Assembly: GCF_900109645.1 (NCBI RefSeq)
Contig: NZ_FOBG01000001.1
Coordinates: forward strand, 2,710,262 to 2,774,261
Length of the DNA: 64,000 bases
DNA from: Duganella sp. CF402
Lineage (GTDB): Bacteria > Pseudomonadota > Gammaproteobacteria > Burkholderiales > Burkholderiaceae_D
Reading direction: 5' to 3'
Position 1 is the first letter of the stretch, and every line of letters starts with the position of its first letter. The notes under the pieces are model-generated. The model was not told the DNA's origin and did not search any database. It worked only from the letters and a program-made list of their open reading frames with translations. The position numbers and the translations under genes were made by a program. Below are positions 17,202 to 25,950 of this stretch, piece by piece.

Positions 17202-17376
17202 TTGCGATATCGCAAAATAGTTATGCGTTAGGCTTGTTGAACTATTGCGATGCACTAAAAATCGCTATAATATTCGGCTAGGAAGTTTCCGTTGTCTAGT
17301 AGGCACCTTTAATGGGTACGAAAGGCCTTCGAAGACGACCTAATGAGCGATAATTACCGGTAATTATTAATCGCAA
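17202..17376 (+). promoter_or_regulatory. promoter and palindrome-rich leader of the Ala/Pro lipoprotein gene
   Basis: This covers most of the 296-base gap 17117-17412. A -10 TATAAT (17266-17271) has a TTGCGA -35-like hexamer (17245-17250) 15 bases upstream, shorter than usual. TTGCGAT or its complement ATCGCAA occurs four times: 17202-17208 and 17209-17215 (forming a perfect palindrome), 17245-17251 over the -35, and 17370-17376. A perfect 18-base palindrome, centred on ACCGGT, lies at 17350-17367 in the leader of about 135 bases. Regulation by a TTGCGAT-binding factor is inference. Confidence 0.5.
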
Positions 17377-17412
17377 CACGTGTTTAATTTTTGAATTAAC
17401 TAAGGAAAACCC

Positions 17413-17655
17413 ATGAAAAAATCCCTGCTGATCGCCTCCCTGCTGGCTGTTGCTCTGGCTGCTTGCTCGAAAAAAGAAGAAGCTCCTGCTGCTCCAGCTC
17501 CAGTAGCTGCTCCAGAAGCTGCTGCTCCAGCTGCTGCTCCAGCACCAGCTCCAGCTGCTGACGCTGCTGCTCCAGCCGCTGCTGCTCCTGCAGCTTCGGA
17601 CGCTGCTGCTGCTCCAGCCGCTTCGGCTGCTGCTGCTCCAGCTGCTTCGAAGTAA
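17413..17655 (+). CDS. small Ala/Pro-rich lipoprotein
   Basis: 80 aa. An N-terminal lipoprotein signal ends at the lipobox LAAC (Cys18), followed by SKKEEAPA and then about 55 residues almost entirely Ala and Pro with a few Asp, Glu and Ser. After acylation it would be an extended, disordered tether in the periplasm. The ribosome site TAAGGAAAA and a strong intrinsic terminator (17671-17698) show a single-gene transcript. The gene uses GCT for Ala and CCA for Pro almost throughout, unlike the GCC/CCG-rich neighbours, which may reflect high expression or a repeat origin (GCTGCTCCAG recurs). Function unknown. Confidence 0.85.
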   Translation: MKKSLLIASLLAVALAACSKKEEAPAAPAPVAAPEAAAPAAAPAPAPAADAAAPAAAAPAASDAAAAPAASAAAAPAASK

Positions 17656-17670
17656 TATCAGCTGATAAAA

Positions 17671-17698
17671 AAACCGGCCTTCGGGCCGGTTTTTTTTT
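17671..17698 (+). terminator. intrinsic terminator after the small lipoprotein gene
   Basis: Stem CCGGCC / GGCCGG around a TTCG tetraloop (17674-17689), preceded by A residues and followed by nine T residues. It is a textbook Rho-independent terminator 16 bases after the stop codon. Confidence 0.95.
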
Positions 17699-17734
17699 CG
17701 TCCCGAGATTTGTAAATACATTATTTTCGAGACA

Positions 17735-17761
17735 TAAAAAAAGCCGGCTTATGCCGGCTTT
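17735..17761 (-). terminator. intrinsic terminator after bamC
   Basis: On the minus strand the stem AAAGCCGGC / GCCGGCTTT around a 4-base loop is followed by a run of T residues. It lies 15 bases past the bamC stop codon. Confidence 0.9.
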
Positions 17762-17776
17762 CTAGTCTTACTTCAT

Positions 17777-18976
17777 TTACTTTAACTGCTCATGCAGCAG
17801 GGTAATGATTTTCTCACCCACCGCACCAGTTTCCGGCTGGCCGGCATTGGTCTGTACTTTGACCACGCTGGTATTGCCTTCGCTGGCTTTCACCGAAATA
17901 CGGTAACGCTGCGCTTCCTTCTCTTCTTCCGACGACGAGCCCCAGCTGAACAGCTTGCTGAAGAAGCCCTTGGTCTCGGTTGCATCGTTGATGTAACGCA
18001 CGAAGTAAATACCTTGGGTACGGTCGCGGTCTTCCACCGTGAAGCCGGCGCGGTCCAGCGCCAGGCCTACGCGGCGCCAGGCGCGGTCGAAGCCCTCGTC
18101 CACCTGCACGGCGCGGTCGGCGCCTGCGCCCACCAGCGAGGCGTGCTGAGGCTGCACAATCGCGCCTTCCACGGCGGTCTTGGCCTGCGCCAGCTGCTCG
18201 CCGCCATTGCCCAGCTTGTTCAGCAGGCGCGACAGGAATTCCGCTTCCAGGCCCGGGTCGTTAGGACGCGGCGTCCACTTGGTGCTTTCCTTTTCCGCGC
18301 CAACAGCAACTTCCTGCACGCCACGGTGGCTGATGTAGACCTCGCTCGAACCGTCGGCACGGCGCTCGATACGGGTGCGGAACTTGTCGCGCTCGCCGCT
18401 CGAATACACCGAGTCAAATACCTTGCCGATGGTGTTGCGGATGAAGTCCTGCGGAATCTTGGCGCGGTTCTCGTTCCACTCAGTTTCCATGATGCCCGAG
18501 GCCGGCAGTTCCTGCGCCAGGGTGAAGCCCGAATCTTCCCAGAACTGCTTCAGCTGCGGCCACAGTTGCTCCGGCGTCTGCTTGATTACCAGCCAGCGCT
18601 GGTTGCCGTCGCGCTCGACCTTGATATCGCTCAGCGAGGTCAGCGCCACGGTGCCGGCGCTCGGCTGGCCAGGGACCACCACCGCGTTCGGGGTCAGGGC
18701 GCCCGACTGCGCTGCCTTGGCCGCGCTGTAGCCGGATGCGGTCGCCACGCCGTTGTTCGAATCCGGCAGCGAATAGCGGTTATCTTTCTGCAATTGGGTC
18801 AGATCCGGCGGCACGTCCAGCGTGCTGGCCTTTTTGGCCGACTTGTAGTCCACCTTGTCGTTGCCAACCACCGAACTGATCATGCCGCAGCCGCTCAGGC
18901 TGGTCACGGTCGCCACCATTGCGCCAACTACCAGCGCGCGCTGCGAGGAATTAAAAGCTGTCTTGCGAATAGTCAT
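17777..18976 (-). CDS. bamC: outer-membrane assembly lipoprotein BamC
   Basis: 399 aa lipoprotein of the BAM complex that inserts beta-barrels. The chosen ATG (18976) gives MTIRKTAFNSSQRALVVGAM and a lipobox LSGC near residue 29. A KVDYKSAKKASTLDVPPDL segment follows, the conserved BamC N-terminal stretch that contacts BamD. Two helix-grip domains follow, the second with VDEGFDRAWRRVGLALDRAG near 300. Four upstream TonB-type barrels in this window would be clients. The gene follows dapA on the same strand, the usual order in beta- and gammaproteobacteria. Confidence 0.93.
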   Translation of the reverse strand: MTIRKTAFNSSQRALVVGAMVATVTSLSGCGMISSVVGNDKVDYKSAKKASTLDVPPDLTQLQKDNRYSLPDSNNGVATASGYSAAKAAQSGALTPNAVVVPGQPSAGTVALTSLSDIKVERDGNQRWLVIKQTPEQLWPQLKQFWEDSGFTLAQELPASGIMETEWNENRAKIPQDFIRNTIGKVFDSVYSSGERDKFRTRIERRADGSSEVYISHRGVQEVAVGAEKESTKWTPRPNDPGLEAEFLSRLLNKLGNGGEQLAQAKTAVEGAIVQPQHASLVGAGADRAVQVDEGFDRAWRRVGLALDRAGFTVEDRDRTQGIYFVRYINDATETKGFFSKLFSWGSSSEEEKEAQRYRISVKASEGNTSVVKVQTNAGQPETGAVGEKIITLLHEQLK

Positions 18977-19057
18977 GTCGTTACTGTTTAAGAAGCTGGG
19001 GTGCAGCAAAATATGAGCCGACGCGAGTCGGGGCCAGTTGCTTGTTGCTACGGTTTT

Positions 19058-19933
19058 TTACAGGACGCCGGCTTCTTGCAGTGCCGCGCGGACAGCTGCG
19101 TGGCAATCTGCGGCCAGCGGCACCAGCGGCAGGCGGATGCCGGCTGGCATCTTACCCATTTCCGCCAAGGCCCACTTGACTGGCACCGGATTCGGTTCAA
19201 TGAACAGTTTCTGGTGCAGCGGGAAGACTTTGTTGTTCAGCGCCAGCGCAGTGGCGACATCGCCGGCGATGGCGGCACGGCACATGTCAGCCATTGCGCG
19301 CGGCGCCACGTTGGCGGTCACAGAGATGTTGCCGGCGCCGCCGGCCAGCATCAGGGCCATTGCGGTCGGATCGTCGCCCGAGTACACGGCGAACGACTTC
19401 GGCGCCAGGCGCAGCAGGTCGTAGCCACGGCCGATGTTGCCGGTCGCGTCTTTCACGCCAACGATGTTCGGGATTTGCGCCAGACGCAGGATGGTGTCGT
19501 TGCTCATGTCGGCCACGGTGCGGCCCGGCACGTTGTACAGGATCACCGGCAGATCCACCGCTTCGGCGATGGCCTTGAAGTGCTGGTACATGCCTTCCTG
19601 GGTAGGACGGTTGTAGTACGGCACCACTTGCAGGGTGGCGTCCGCACCGGCTTCCTTGGCGTAGCGGGTCAGCTTGATCGCTTCGGCGGTCGAATTGGCG
19701 CCGGCGCCGGCGATGATCGGGATGCGGCCATTGGCATGCGCAACGGTCGCCTTGATCAGCGCGCAGTGCTCTTCCACGCTCACGGTGGCCGATTCGCCGG
19801 TGGTGCCGGCGATCACGATGCTGTCCGTACCTTCGGCGATGTGCCAGTCGATCAGCTGATTCAAACCCTCAAAGTCCAGACTACCGTCTGCGTGCATCGG
19901 GGTGACGATTGCTACGATGCTGCCCTTAATCAT
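19058..19933 (-). CDS. dapA: 4-hydroxy-tetrahydrodipicolinate synthase
   Basis: 291 aa enzyme that condenses pyruvate with aspartate semialdehyde in lysine/diaminopimelate synthesis. The Schiff-base lysine is K161 ([10 protein letters not shown]), the catalytic Tyr is Y133 (ILYNVPGRT) and GTTGESAT is at 43-50, all at the same positions as in E. coli DapA. Length is standard (292 aa). bamC starts 81 bases downstream. No allosteric difference could be judged. Confidence 0.98.
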   Translation of the reverse strand: MIKGSIVAIVTPMHADGSLDFEGLNQLIDWHIAEGTDSIVIAGTTGESATVSVEEHCALIKATVAHANGRIPIIAGAGANSTAEAIKLTRYAKEAGADATLQVVPYYNRPTQEGMYQHFKAIAEAVDLPVILYNVPGRTVADMSNDTILRLAQIPNIVGVKDATGNIGRGYDLLRLAPKSFAVYSGDDPTAMALMLAGGAGNISVTANVAPRAMADMCRAAIAGDVATALALNNKVFPLHQKLFIEPNPVPVKWALAEMGKMPAGIRLPLVPLAADCHAAVRAALQEAGVL

Positions 19934-20017
19934 AGGAAACCACTGCGTAAAGTATTAAAACGTTGATTGTAGTCGATAGGTTGCGCCCGTGGTGCATCCG
20001 GCGGCACAAATCGACGC

Positions 20018-20566
20018 TCAAAATGGCGGTAATAGAGCCGCCTCTCGGGGAAAATCAGGCTTGACGGCACACAATCGCTGCACCATCGCAGCTTTTGGCG
20101 TATCAATGACGCCGTCTTCGAACGCGACCACGCGCAAACCATGCTCGCGCGCCAGTTCCAGCAACTCGCCCGGCTGCAATAAAAACGCCGGATTGGATGG
20201 TTTGCCGAACTGCGCATTGCCATCCGCGAAAGTTTCATAAATCAGCACGCCGTGCGGCGCCAGACTATCCAGCATGCTGGCAATTAGCGGACGATGCAGG
20301 TAGTTTGTCACCACAATGCCAGCAAAACGGTGCGGACCAAACGGCCAGGCCGCGCCCTCTTCTTCCAGGTCGATGGCACTGGTGGTGATGCCGGGGCCGC
20401 AGGCTGCCGCCAAGGCAGCGGCATCGCGATCCACTGCAACCACTTCGTGGCCCAGTGCCGCCATATGGCGCGAGTGGCGGCCGCTGCCGCAGGCCAGGTC
20501 CAGCACCGCGCCGCCGGGCACCAATGGTGCGTAGCGCTGCACCCAGGGAGAGATTTGGTCACTCAT
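20018..20566 (-). CDS. class I SAM-dependent methyltransferase
   Basis: 182 aa small Rossmann-fold methyltransferase. Motif I is VLDLACGSGR at residues 21-30; the acidic end of strand 2 is VVAVDRD near 42-48; VVTNYLHRP is the motif IV region. No substrate domain is added. The gene lies between trpS (15-base gap upstream) and dapA (84-base gap), on the same strand. It resembles TehB-like/generic methyltransferases of the 180-200 aa class; the substrate is unknown. Confidence 0.85.
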   Translation of the reverse strand: MSDQISPWVQRYAPLVPGGAVLDLACGSGRHSRHMAALGHEVVAVDRDAAALAAACGPGITTSAIDLEEEGAAWPFGPHRFAGIVVTNYLHRPLIASMLDSLAPHGVLIYETFADGNAQFGKPSNPAFLLQPGELLELAREHGLRVVAFEDGVIDTPKAAMVQRLCAVKPDFPREAALLPPF

Positions 20567-20581
20567 GGTTTTTACCCGAAT

Positions 20582-21784
20582 TTACGAGTAGCCGAGGCCC
20601 ATCGCCTCGCGCACATCGCGCATGGCTTCCTGCGCCAGCCTGCGGGCCGCTTCGTTGCCGTCGGCGACGATGGCACGCACCAGTGACGGATCGTCGAGAT
20701 ACGGCTGGGCACGCTCATGCATCGGCTCTTGTTCGCGGATGATGGCGTCAATAACCGGCTGTTTGCACTCAATACAGCCGATGCCGGCCGATTTGCAGCC
20801 TTTCACCACCCATTCCTGGGTCGGCAGGCCGGAATACACCTGGTGGAATTGCCAGACCGGGCAGCGGGACGGGTCGCCGGCGTCGGTGCGGCGCACGCGC
20901 GCCGGGTCGGTTGGCATGGTCTTGATCTTCTTGGTGACCGAGTCCTTGTCCTCGCGCAGGGCGATGGCGTTGCCGTAGCTCTTGGACATTTTGCGGCCAT
21001 CCAGGCCTGGCAGGCGGGAAGCCTCGGTCAGGCGCGCCTGTGGCTCGACCAGGATCAGCTTGCGGCTGCCTTCAAGGTAGCCGAACAGGCGTTCGCGGTC
21101 GCCCATCGACAGGCTCTGGGCATCGTCCAGCATGGCCTTGGCTTGTGCCAGCGCTTCTTCCTTGCCGTCCTGCTGGTATTCGGTGCGCAGTTCGTTGTAC
21201 AGCTTGGCACGCTTGCTGCCGAGCTTTTTCACGGCTTCCTGCGCCTTCTCCTCAAAACCTTTTTCTTTGCCGTACAAGTGGTTAAAACGGCGCGCAATTT
21301 CACGCATCATTTCGATGTGCGGCACCTGGTCTTCGCCCACCGGTACCTGGCTGGCGCGGTAGATCAGCACGTCTGCAGCCTGCAGCAACGGATAGCCGAG
21401 GAAGCCGTAGGTTGCGAGGTCTTTATTGGCCAGGTTTTCGATCTGGTCCTTATAGGTCGGCACGCGTTCGAGCCAGCCGAGCGGCGTGGCCATCGACAGC
21501 AGCAGGTGCAGTTCGGCGTGCTCGGGCACGCGCGACTGGATGAAGATCGTTGATTGCGTCGGGTCGATGCCGGCTGCCAGCCAGTCGACCACCATGTCCC
21601 AGGTGCTGCGTTCGATGACGGCGGGGTCGTCGTAGTGCGTGGTCAGCGCGTGCCAGTCGGCCACGAAGAACAGGCACGGCAGCTCGGTCTGCATCTTGAT
21701 CCAGTTTTTCAGCGCGCCGTGGTAATGGCCCAAATGCATGGAACCAGTCGGACGCATGCCGGAGACTACGCGATCGGGATACAT
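20582..21784 (-). CDS. trpS: tryptophanyl-tRNA synthetase
   Basis: 400 aa class I synthetase charging tRNA-Trp. HIGH-type motif HLGH at residues 17-20 after VVSGMRPTGSM, and an intact KMSKS followed by YGN. The protein is longer than E. coli TrpS (334 aa) because of an insert between the VGEDQVPHIEMMREIARRFN region and KMSKS, containing helical, charged sequence and LVEPQARLTEASRLPGLDG; this long form is usual for betaproteobacteria as far as I recall. A C-terminal pair GCKSAGIGCIECK contains three cysteines. The M50 protease stop lies 8 bases upstream. Confidence 0.96.
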   Translation of the reverse strand: MYPDRVVSGMRPTGSMHLGHYHGALKNWIKMQTELPCLFFVADWHALTTHYDDPAVIERSTWDMVVDWLAAGIDPTQSTIFIQSRVPEHAELHLLLSMATPLGWLERVPTYKDQIENLANKDLATYGFLGYPLLQAADVLIYRASQVPVGEDQVPHIEMMREIARRFNHLYGKEKGFEEKAQEAVKKLGSKRAKLYNELRTEYQQDGKEEALAQAKAMLDDAQSLSMGDRERLFGYLEGSRKLILVEPQARLTEASRLPGLDGRKMSKSYGNAIALREDKDSVTKKIKTMPTDPARVRRTDAGDPSRCPVWQFHQVYSGLPTQEWVVKGCKSAGIGCIECKQPVIDAIIREQEPMHERAQPYLDDPSLVRAIVADGNEAARRLAQEAMRDVREAMGLGYS

Positions 21785-21792
21785 GGTTGGCC

Positions 21793-22467
21793 TCAGCTAA
21801 AAAGAATTTGCAGCGGGAGCACCAGCAAGTTCCAAATCGATTGCAGGAAATGCATGCCATTTACCAGGACCCCAGTCAGCAAACCCAACTGCAACATAAC
21901 GATCAAGCCAACGAATACAAACATGCCGTAGCGTTCGATTCGAGCGTAAGGCCGCGCCAACGACATGGGCAGCATGCCCGTAACAATGCGACCACCATCC
22001 AGCGGTGGTATTGGAATCAGATTGAATACACACATAATGGAGTTCACGCCTCTGCCAGCGTCCGCCATTTGTACGAAAAAGTCATCGCCAGCTAACTGAA
22101 ACACTTGAGTCAGTACTACCCACAAAATGGTCCAAGCCAGTCCCATGATGAAGTTGGCAGCTGGGCCGGCTGCGGCTACGAAGGCCATATGTTTCTTTGG
22201 ATTTCGAAGGCGACCATAGTCCACAGGTACAGGTTTGGCAAAGCCAAACGGCTGATGGAGGACCCAGCCAAGTATCAATGGCAGCAAGATCGTTCCAAAC
22301 GGATCGATGTGTTTGAGCGGGTTAATGGTCAGGCGACCAGACTCAGCGGCTGTGGGATCCCCAAAATAGCGGGCGACATATCCATGTGCGGCTTCATGCA
22401 AGGAAATTGCAAAAAGAACAGGGATGACGAAGACCGTAGCGGTCTGAACAAAACTATCTATATCCAT
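21793..22467 (-). CDS. site-2-protease family (M50) membrane metalloprotease
   Basis: 224 aa polytopic membrane protein. Zinc motif HEAAH at residues 24-28 within the first helix (LFAISLHEAAHGYVARYFG) and the second ligand Asp in PPLDGGRI; about six hydrophobic segments. No PDZ domain, so it belongs to the small rhomboid-like/S2P subgroup rather than RseP. The start at 22467 avoids a long overlap with the upstream yciO-type gene. Base composition is clearly lower in GC than the flanks: two 60-base rows counted by hand (from 21841 and 22081) hold 29 G+C each. Substrate unknown. Confidence 0.85.
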   Translation of the reverse strand: MDIDSFVQTATVFVIPVLFAISLHEAAHGYVARYFGDPTAAESGRLTINPLKHIDPFGTILLPLILGWVLHQPFGFAKPVPVDYGRLRNPKKHMAFVAAAGPAANFIMGLAWTILWVVLTQVFQLAGDDFFVQMADAGRGVNSIMCVFNLIPIPPLDGGRIVTGMLPMSLARPYARIERYGMFVFVGLIVMLQLGLLTGVLVNGMHFLQSIWNLLVLPLQILFS

Positions 22468-22489
22468 AGGGCGGGATTTTACCAGAGGG

Positions 22490-23113
22490 TCAGAGTCCGA
22501 ACGCGGCAGCGTCGCCACGGCCCTGGCGCACCAGCACGGCGTCGTCGCCGGTCAGGTCGATCACGGTGGTCGGCTCCATGCTGCAGGCGCCGCCATCGAC
22601 GATCAGCTCCAGCTGCTTGCCGAGCCGCGAGCAGATCTCGTCCGCATCGTTCAGCGGATCGACTTCGTCCGGCATGATCAGCGTGGTGCCCAGCAGCGGC
22701 TGGTCCAGCTCGGCCAGCAAGGCGTTGATGATGGCGTCTTCCGGCACCCGCAGCCCGATGGTCTTGCGTGATGGATGGCTGAGGCGGCGCGGCACGCACT
22801 TGGTCGCTTCGAGAATAAAAGTGAACGGCCCCGGCGTGGCAGACTTCAGCAGGCGGAACTGGCGGTTGTCGACCCGCGCATACACGCCCAGCTCGCTCAG
22901 ATCGCGGCACAGCAGAGTCAGATGGTGTTTCTCGTCGATGCCGCGTATGCGACGCAAGCGCTCGACAGCGCCCTTGTCGTCCAGATGGCAAACCAGCGCA
23001 TAGCAGGAATCGGTCGGCACGGCGACAATGCCGCCGCCGTGGATGATCTGCGCCGCCTGCTTGATCAGGCGCGCCTGCGGATTGACCGGATGGATCTGGA
23101 AGAATTGGCTCAT
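22490..23113 (-). CDS. yciO: YciO/Sua5/YrdC-family protein (threonylcarbamoyl-AMP synthase-like)
   Basis: 207 aa single-domain protein. It has the YrdC fold signature: GGIVAVPTDSCYALVCHL near residues 27-44, KHHLTLLCRDLSELG, TPGPFTFIL near 93-101 and TIGLRVPED. The DSCYAL form and 207 aa length fit YciO rather than TsaC/Sua5, which carry a Sua5 tail or a different pocket. TsaC makes threonylcarbamoyl-AMP for tRNA t6A; whether YciO does the same is less certain. It lies 2 bases after htpX on the same strand. Confidence 0.85.
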   Translation of the reverse strand: MSQFFQIHPVNPQARLIKQAAQIIHGGGIVAVPTDSCYALVCHLDDKGAVERLRRIRGIDEKHHLTLLCRDLSELGVYARVDNRQFRLLKSATPGPFTFILEATKCVPRRLSHPSRKTIGLRVPEDAIINALLAELDQPLLGTTLIMPDEVDPLNDADEICSRLGKQLELIVDGGACSMEPTTVIDLTGDDAVLVRQGRGDAAAFGL

Positions 23114-23115
23114 GC

Positions 23116-23997
23116 TTAAGATTGTACGCTACGCAAGGCAGCGATACGCTCTTCAAATGGCGGGTGGGTCGAGAACAGCGCGCCCCAGCCGCCACGGCCG
23201 GCGCTGATGCCCGACGCGGCAAACGACTGCGGCAGCTGGCCCGGCTCGACGCCGTTCAGACGTGCCAGCGCGTGCTGCATCGGCACGGTGCTGCCCAGCA
23301 GCTTGGCCGAGCCGGCGTCGGCGCGGAATTCGCGCTGGCGCGAGAACCAGGCCACGATCAGCGAAGCCAGCAGGCCAAACACGATCTCGCACACGAACAC
23401 GGTAATCATGTAGCCGATGCCAGGACCACGGCGCTCTTCATTCTTGTTGAGCATGCTGTCGACAAAGAAGCCGACGATACGCGCCAGGAACACCACGAAG
23501 GTATTGGTCACGCCCTGGATCAGGGTCATGGTCACCATGTCGCCGTTGGCGATGTGGGCGACCTCGTGGCCCAGCACGGCTTCCACCTCATCGCGGTTCA
23601 TGCTTTGCAGCAGACCGGTGGAGACGGCGACCAGCGCCGAATTCTTGAACGCGCCGGTGGCAAACGCATTCGGCTCCCCCTCGTACACCGCCACTTCCGG
23701 CATGCCGATGCCGGCGCGCTCGGACAGCGCCTTGACGGTATTCACCAGCCACAGCTCGGTGGAATTGGAAGGATTGTCGATCACGCGCGCGCCGGTCGAC
23801 CATTTGGCCATCGGCTTGGAAATCAGCAGCGAGAAGATAGCGCCGGTAAAGCCGACCACCAGCGAAAACGCCAGCAGGCTGCCCAGTTGCAGCGTGCCGC
23901 CCGCGCCCGGACGACCGATGCCCAGCAGCGACAGGACGATGGACAGCACCAACATCACAGCGAGGTTGGTGGCGATAAACAGGATAATGCGTTTCAT
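23116..23997 (-). CDS. htpX: membrane zinc protease HtpX
   Basis: 293 aa inner-membrane M48 protease that degrades damaged membrane proteins. Two N-terminal transmembrane segments (residues 4-25 and 38-60), the zinc motif HEVAH at 144-148 with E145 catalytic, two further hydrophobic segments at about 158-180 and 195-215, and a [12 protein letters not shown] motif carrying the third zinc ligand. Length and order match E. coli HtpX (293 aa). Followed by the yciO-type gene after 2 bases, so probably co-transcribed. Confidence 0.97.
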   Translation of the reverse strand: MKRIILFIATNLAVMLVLSIVLSLLGIGRPGAGGTLQLGSLLAFSLVVGFTGAIFSLLISKPMAKWSTGARVIDNPSNSTELWLVNTVKALSERAGIGMPEVAVYEGEPNAFATGAFKNSALVAVSTGLLQSMNRDEVEAVLGHEVAHIANGDMVTMTLIQGVTNTFVVFLARIVGFFVDSMLNKNEERRGPGIGYMITVFVCEIVFGLLASLIVAWFSRQREFRADAGSAKLLGSTVPMQHALARLNGVEPGQLPQSFAASGISAGRGGWGALFSTHPPFEERIAALRSVQS

Positions 23998-24102
23998 ATG
24001 GGTCTCCGGTACGGACAGTTTGCCGAAATCATAAGGTAAGACCGCGCTTGCGCAAAATCAAGATACAGCTACTTACATGGGATCGGTAATCGGCAGGCGA
24101 AA

Positions 24103-24936
24103 TTACCACCAGTCGTGCCAAACTGGTTTCACGTTGGCCGGCAGCGGCGGCAGCGCGGCGAAATCGATGCGGGATTCGCCCGGCGCGTGGAAATCGGTGC
24201 CGCGCGAGGCCAGGAAGCCGTAGTGATTCGCCAGTTGCGCGTACTCTGGATATTGATCGGGCGTGTGGCTGCCGGTCACCACCTCGATGGCGGTGCCGCC
24301 TAGCTGCTTGAATTCGCTGAACAACTCGCCCTGCGCCAGCTGCGTGAAGCGGTAGCGGCCGGGATGCGCGATCACGGCGATGCCGCCGGCGTCGCGGATC
24401 CATTTCACCGACTGCTCCAGCGTGGCCCAGCAATGCGGCACATAGCCCGGCTTGCCCTCGGACAGGTATTTCTTGAACACTTCCGCCGTGTTGGCGCAGG
24501 CGCCGATCTCGACCAGATAGCGCGCAAAGTGGGTGCGCGACATCAGGTCCGGATTGCCGACGTATTTGAGCGCGCCTTCGTAGGCGCCCTCGATGCCGGC
24601 CAGCGCCAGCTGCTTGTCGATCTCGCGGCCACGGTTGTCGCGGCCGGAGCGGGTGCAGGCCAGACCTTCCACCAGCGCAGCGTTGTTCTCATCGATCTGC
24701 AGGCCGACGATGTGGACCGTCTCCTTGGCCCAGGTGATGGAAATCTCGACGCCGGTGACAAAGCGCATGCCCTGCGCTTCGGCGGCGGCGCGCGCAGCGG
24801 GAATGCCGCGCACCTCGTCGTGGTCGGTGAGCGCCCAGACGTCGACGCCGGCCTTGCGGGCCGTTTCGGCCACAGCGGCCGGCGCCAGCACGCCGTCGGA
24901 GACGTTGGAATGACAATGCAGGTCTACTTTTAACAT
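24103..24936 (-). CDS. PHP-domain 3',5'-nucleoside bisphosphate phosphatase, RnmV/YciV-like
   Basis: 277 aa metal-dependent phosphoesterase. PHP motifs are visible: DLHCHS at residues 5-10, WALTDHDEV near 34-42, IAHPGRY near 200 and RGTDFHAPG near 250. Relatives hydrolyse pAp-like 3',5'-bisphosphates and trim RNA 5' ends (E. coli RnmV/TrpH, Chromobacterium CV_1693). The start MLKVDLHCHSN is fixed by the motif; it overlaps the dehydratase stop by seven bases. The activity is inferred from the family. Confidence 0.9.
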   Translation of the reverse strand: MLKVDLHCHSNVSDGVLAPAAVAETARKAGVDVWALTDHDEVRGIPAARAAAEAQGMRFVTGVEISITWAKETVHIVGLQIDENNAALVEGLACTRSGRDNRGREIDKQLALAGIEGAYEGALKYVGNPDLMSRTHFARYLVEIGACANTAEVFKKYLSEGKPGYVPHCWATLEQSVKWIRDAGGIAVIAHPGRYRFTQLAQGELFSEFKQLGGTAIEVVTGSHTPDQYPEYAQLANHYGFLASRGTDFHAPGESRIDFAALPPLPANVKPVWHDWW

Positions 24937-25934
24937 ACTGGCATTGTATCGCGGATGCGCGCGCCCCGCGCCAGCAACTCGGCAAAGCGCACCGGATCGA
25001 TATTCGAGCCGCACACCACCAGGCCGACGCGCTTGCCGGCCAGCCGTTCGCGCAGCGGGCCAAGCAGCGCGGCCGTTGCGACGGCCGCTGCCGGCTCGGC
25101 CACCAGCTTGGCGTCGCGGAACAGGTGCAGCATGGCGAGGCAGATTTCATCGTCGGTCACGCGCACCACCTCGCTGACGAAGCGGCGGCAGACGTTGAAA
25201 CTATAGTCCATCGCGTATGGCGCGCCGAGGCTGTCTGCCACCGTGTCGATGCGTTCCAGCGTGACCGGCGCGCCGGCCTGCATGCTGCGATACAGCGCAT
25301 CGGCGCCGAACGGCTCTACGCCATACACCGCGCACTGCGGGTTCAGTTGGCGCACGGCGGCGCTGATGCCGGCCAACAGCCCGCCGCCACCGACCGGCAC
25401 CACCACTGCATCCAGTCCCGGCACCTGCTGCATCAACTCCAGCCCGACCGTGGCCGTGCCTTGCGCCGTCAACGGGCCATTGAACGGATGCAGCAAAGTA
25501 CGGCCCTCCTCGCGCACCAGTTGATCGCAATGCGCAAACGCCGCGTGCATGTCGGGCTGCAGCACTACCTCGGCGCCGTAATCGCGGCAAGCGGCGATGC
25601 GTGCCGGATTCGCATGCTGCGGCATCACCACCTTGGCGCTACAGCCAGCGAGGCGGGACGTGTACGCCACAGCGATGGCGTGATTGCCGGCGCTGACTGC
25701 CACCACGCCGCGTTCGCGTGCCGCCGCATCCATCGCGGCGATGTTGTTGAGCGCGCCGCGCAGCTTGAAGGTGCCGGTCTTCTGGAACAGTTCCAGTTTG
25801 AGCCAGACTTCGGTTGTGGGGAATTGTTCTTCGATGATGCCGGTCTGCCAGCGCCATACGGGCGTGTGCAGGACCTTGCCGCTCAGGCGTTCGGCGGTGG
25901 CGTGGATGTCGGACAGCGATGGGTAAGGCGTCAT
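24930..25934 (-). CDS. PLP-dependent threonine/serine dehydratase
   Basis: 334 aa fold-type II PLP enzyme. The PLP lysine is K57 in QKTGTFKLRGA, the phosphate-binding glycine loop is GGGGLLAG near residue 180, and the C-terminal VCGSNID sits in the cofactor pocket. No ACT regulatory domain, so it resembles catabolic threonine/serine dehydratases (TdcB class) or serine racemase rather than biosynthetic IlvA. The ATG at 25934 has GGAG six bases upstream. A candidate structured leader precedes it (25951-26027). The PHP gene overlaps its end. Confidence 0.88.
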   Translation of the reverse strand: MTPYPSLSDIHATAERLSGKVLHTPVWRWQTGIIEEQFPTTEVWLKLELFQKTGTFKLRGALNNIAAMDAAARERGVVAVSAGNHAIAVAYTSRLAGCSAKVVMPQHANPARIAACRDYGAEVVLQPDMHAAFAHCDQLVREEGRTLLHPFNGPLTAQGTATVGLELMQQVPGLDAVVVPVGGGGLLAGISAAVRQLNPQCAVYGVEPFGADALYRSMQAGAPVTLERIDTVADSLGAPYAMDYSFNVCRRFVSEVVRVTDDEICLAMLHLFRDAKLVAEPAAAVATAALLGPLRERLAGKRVGLVVCGSNIDPVRFAELLARGARIRDTMPVC

Positions 25935-25950
25935 GAGTTGCTCCAAACGG

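Noticed and set aside
17341..17412. Attachment site or phage remnant at the 18-base palindrome
   Set aside because: No integrase and no second copy in the window; a regulatory or RNA-fold role is simpler.
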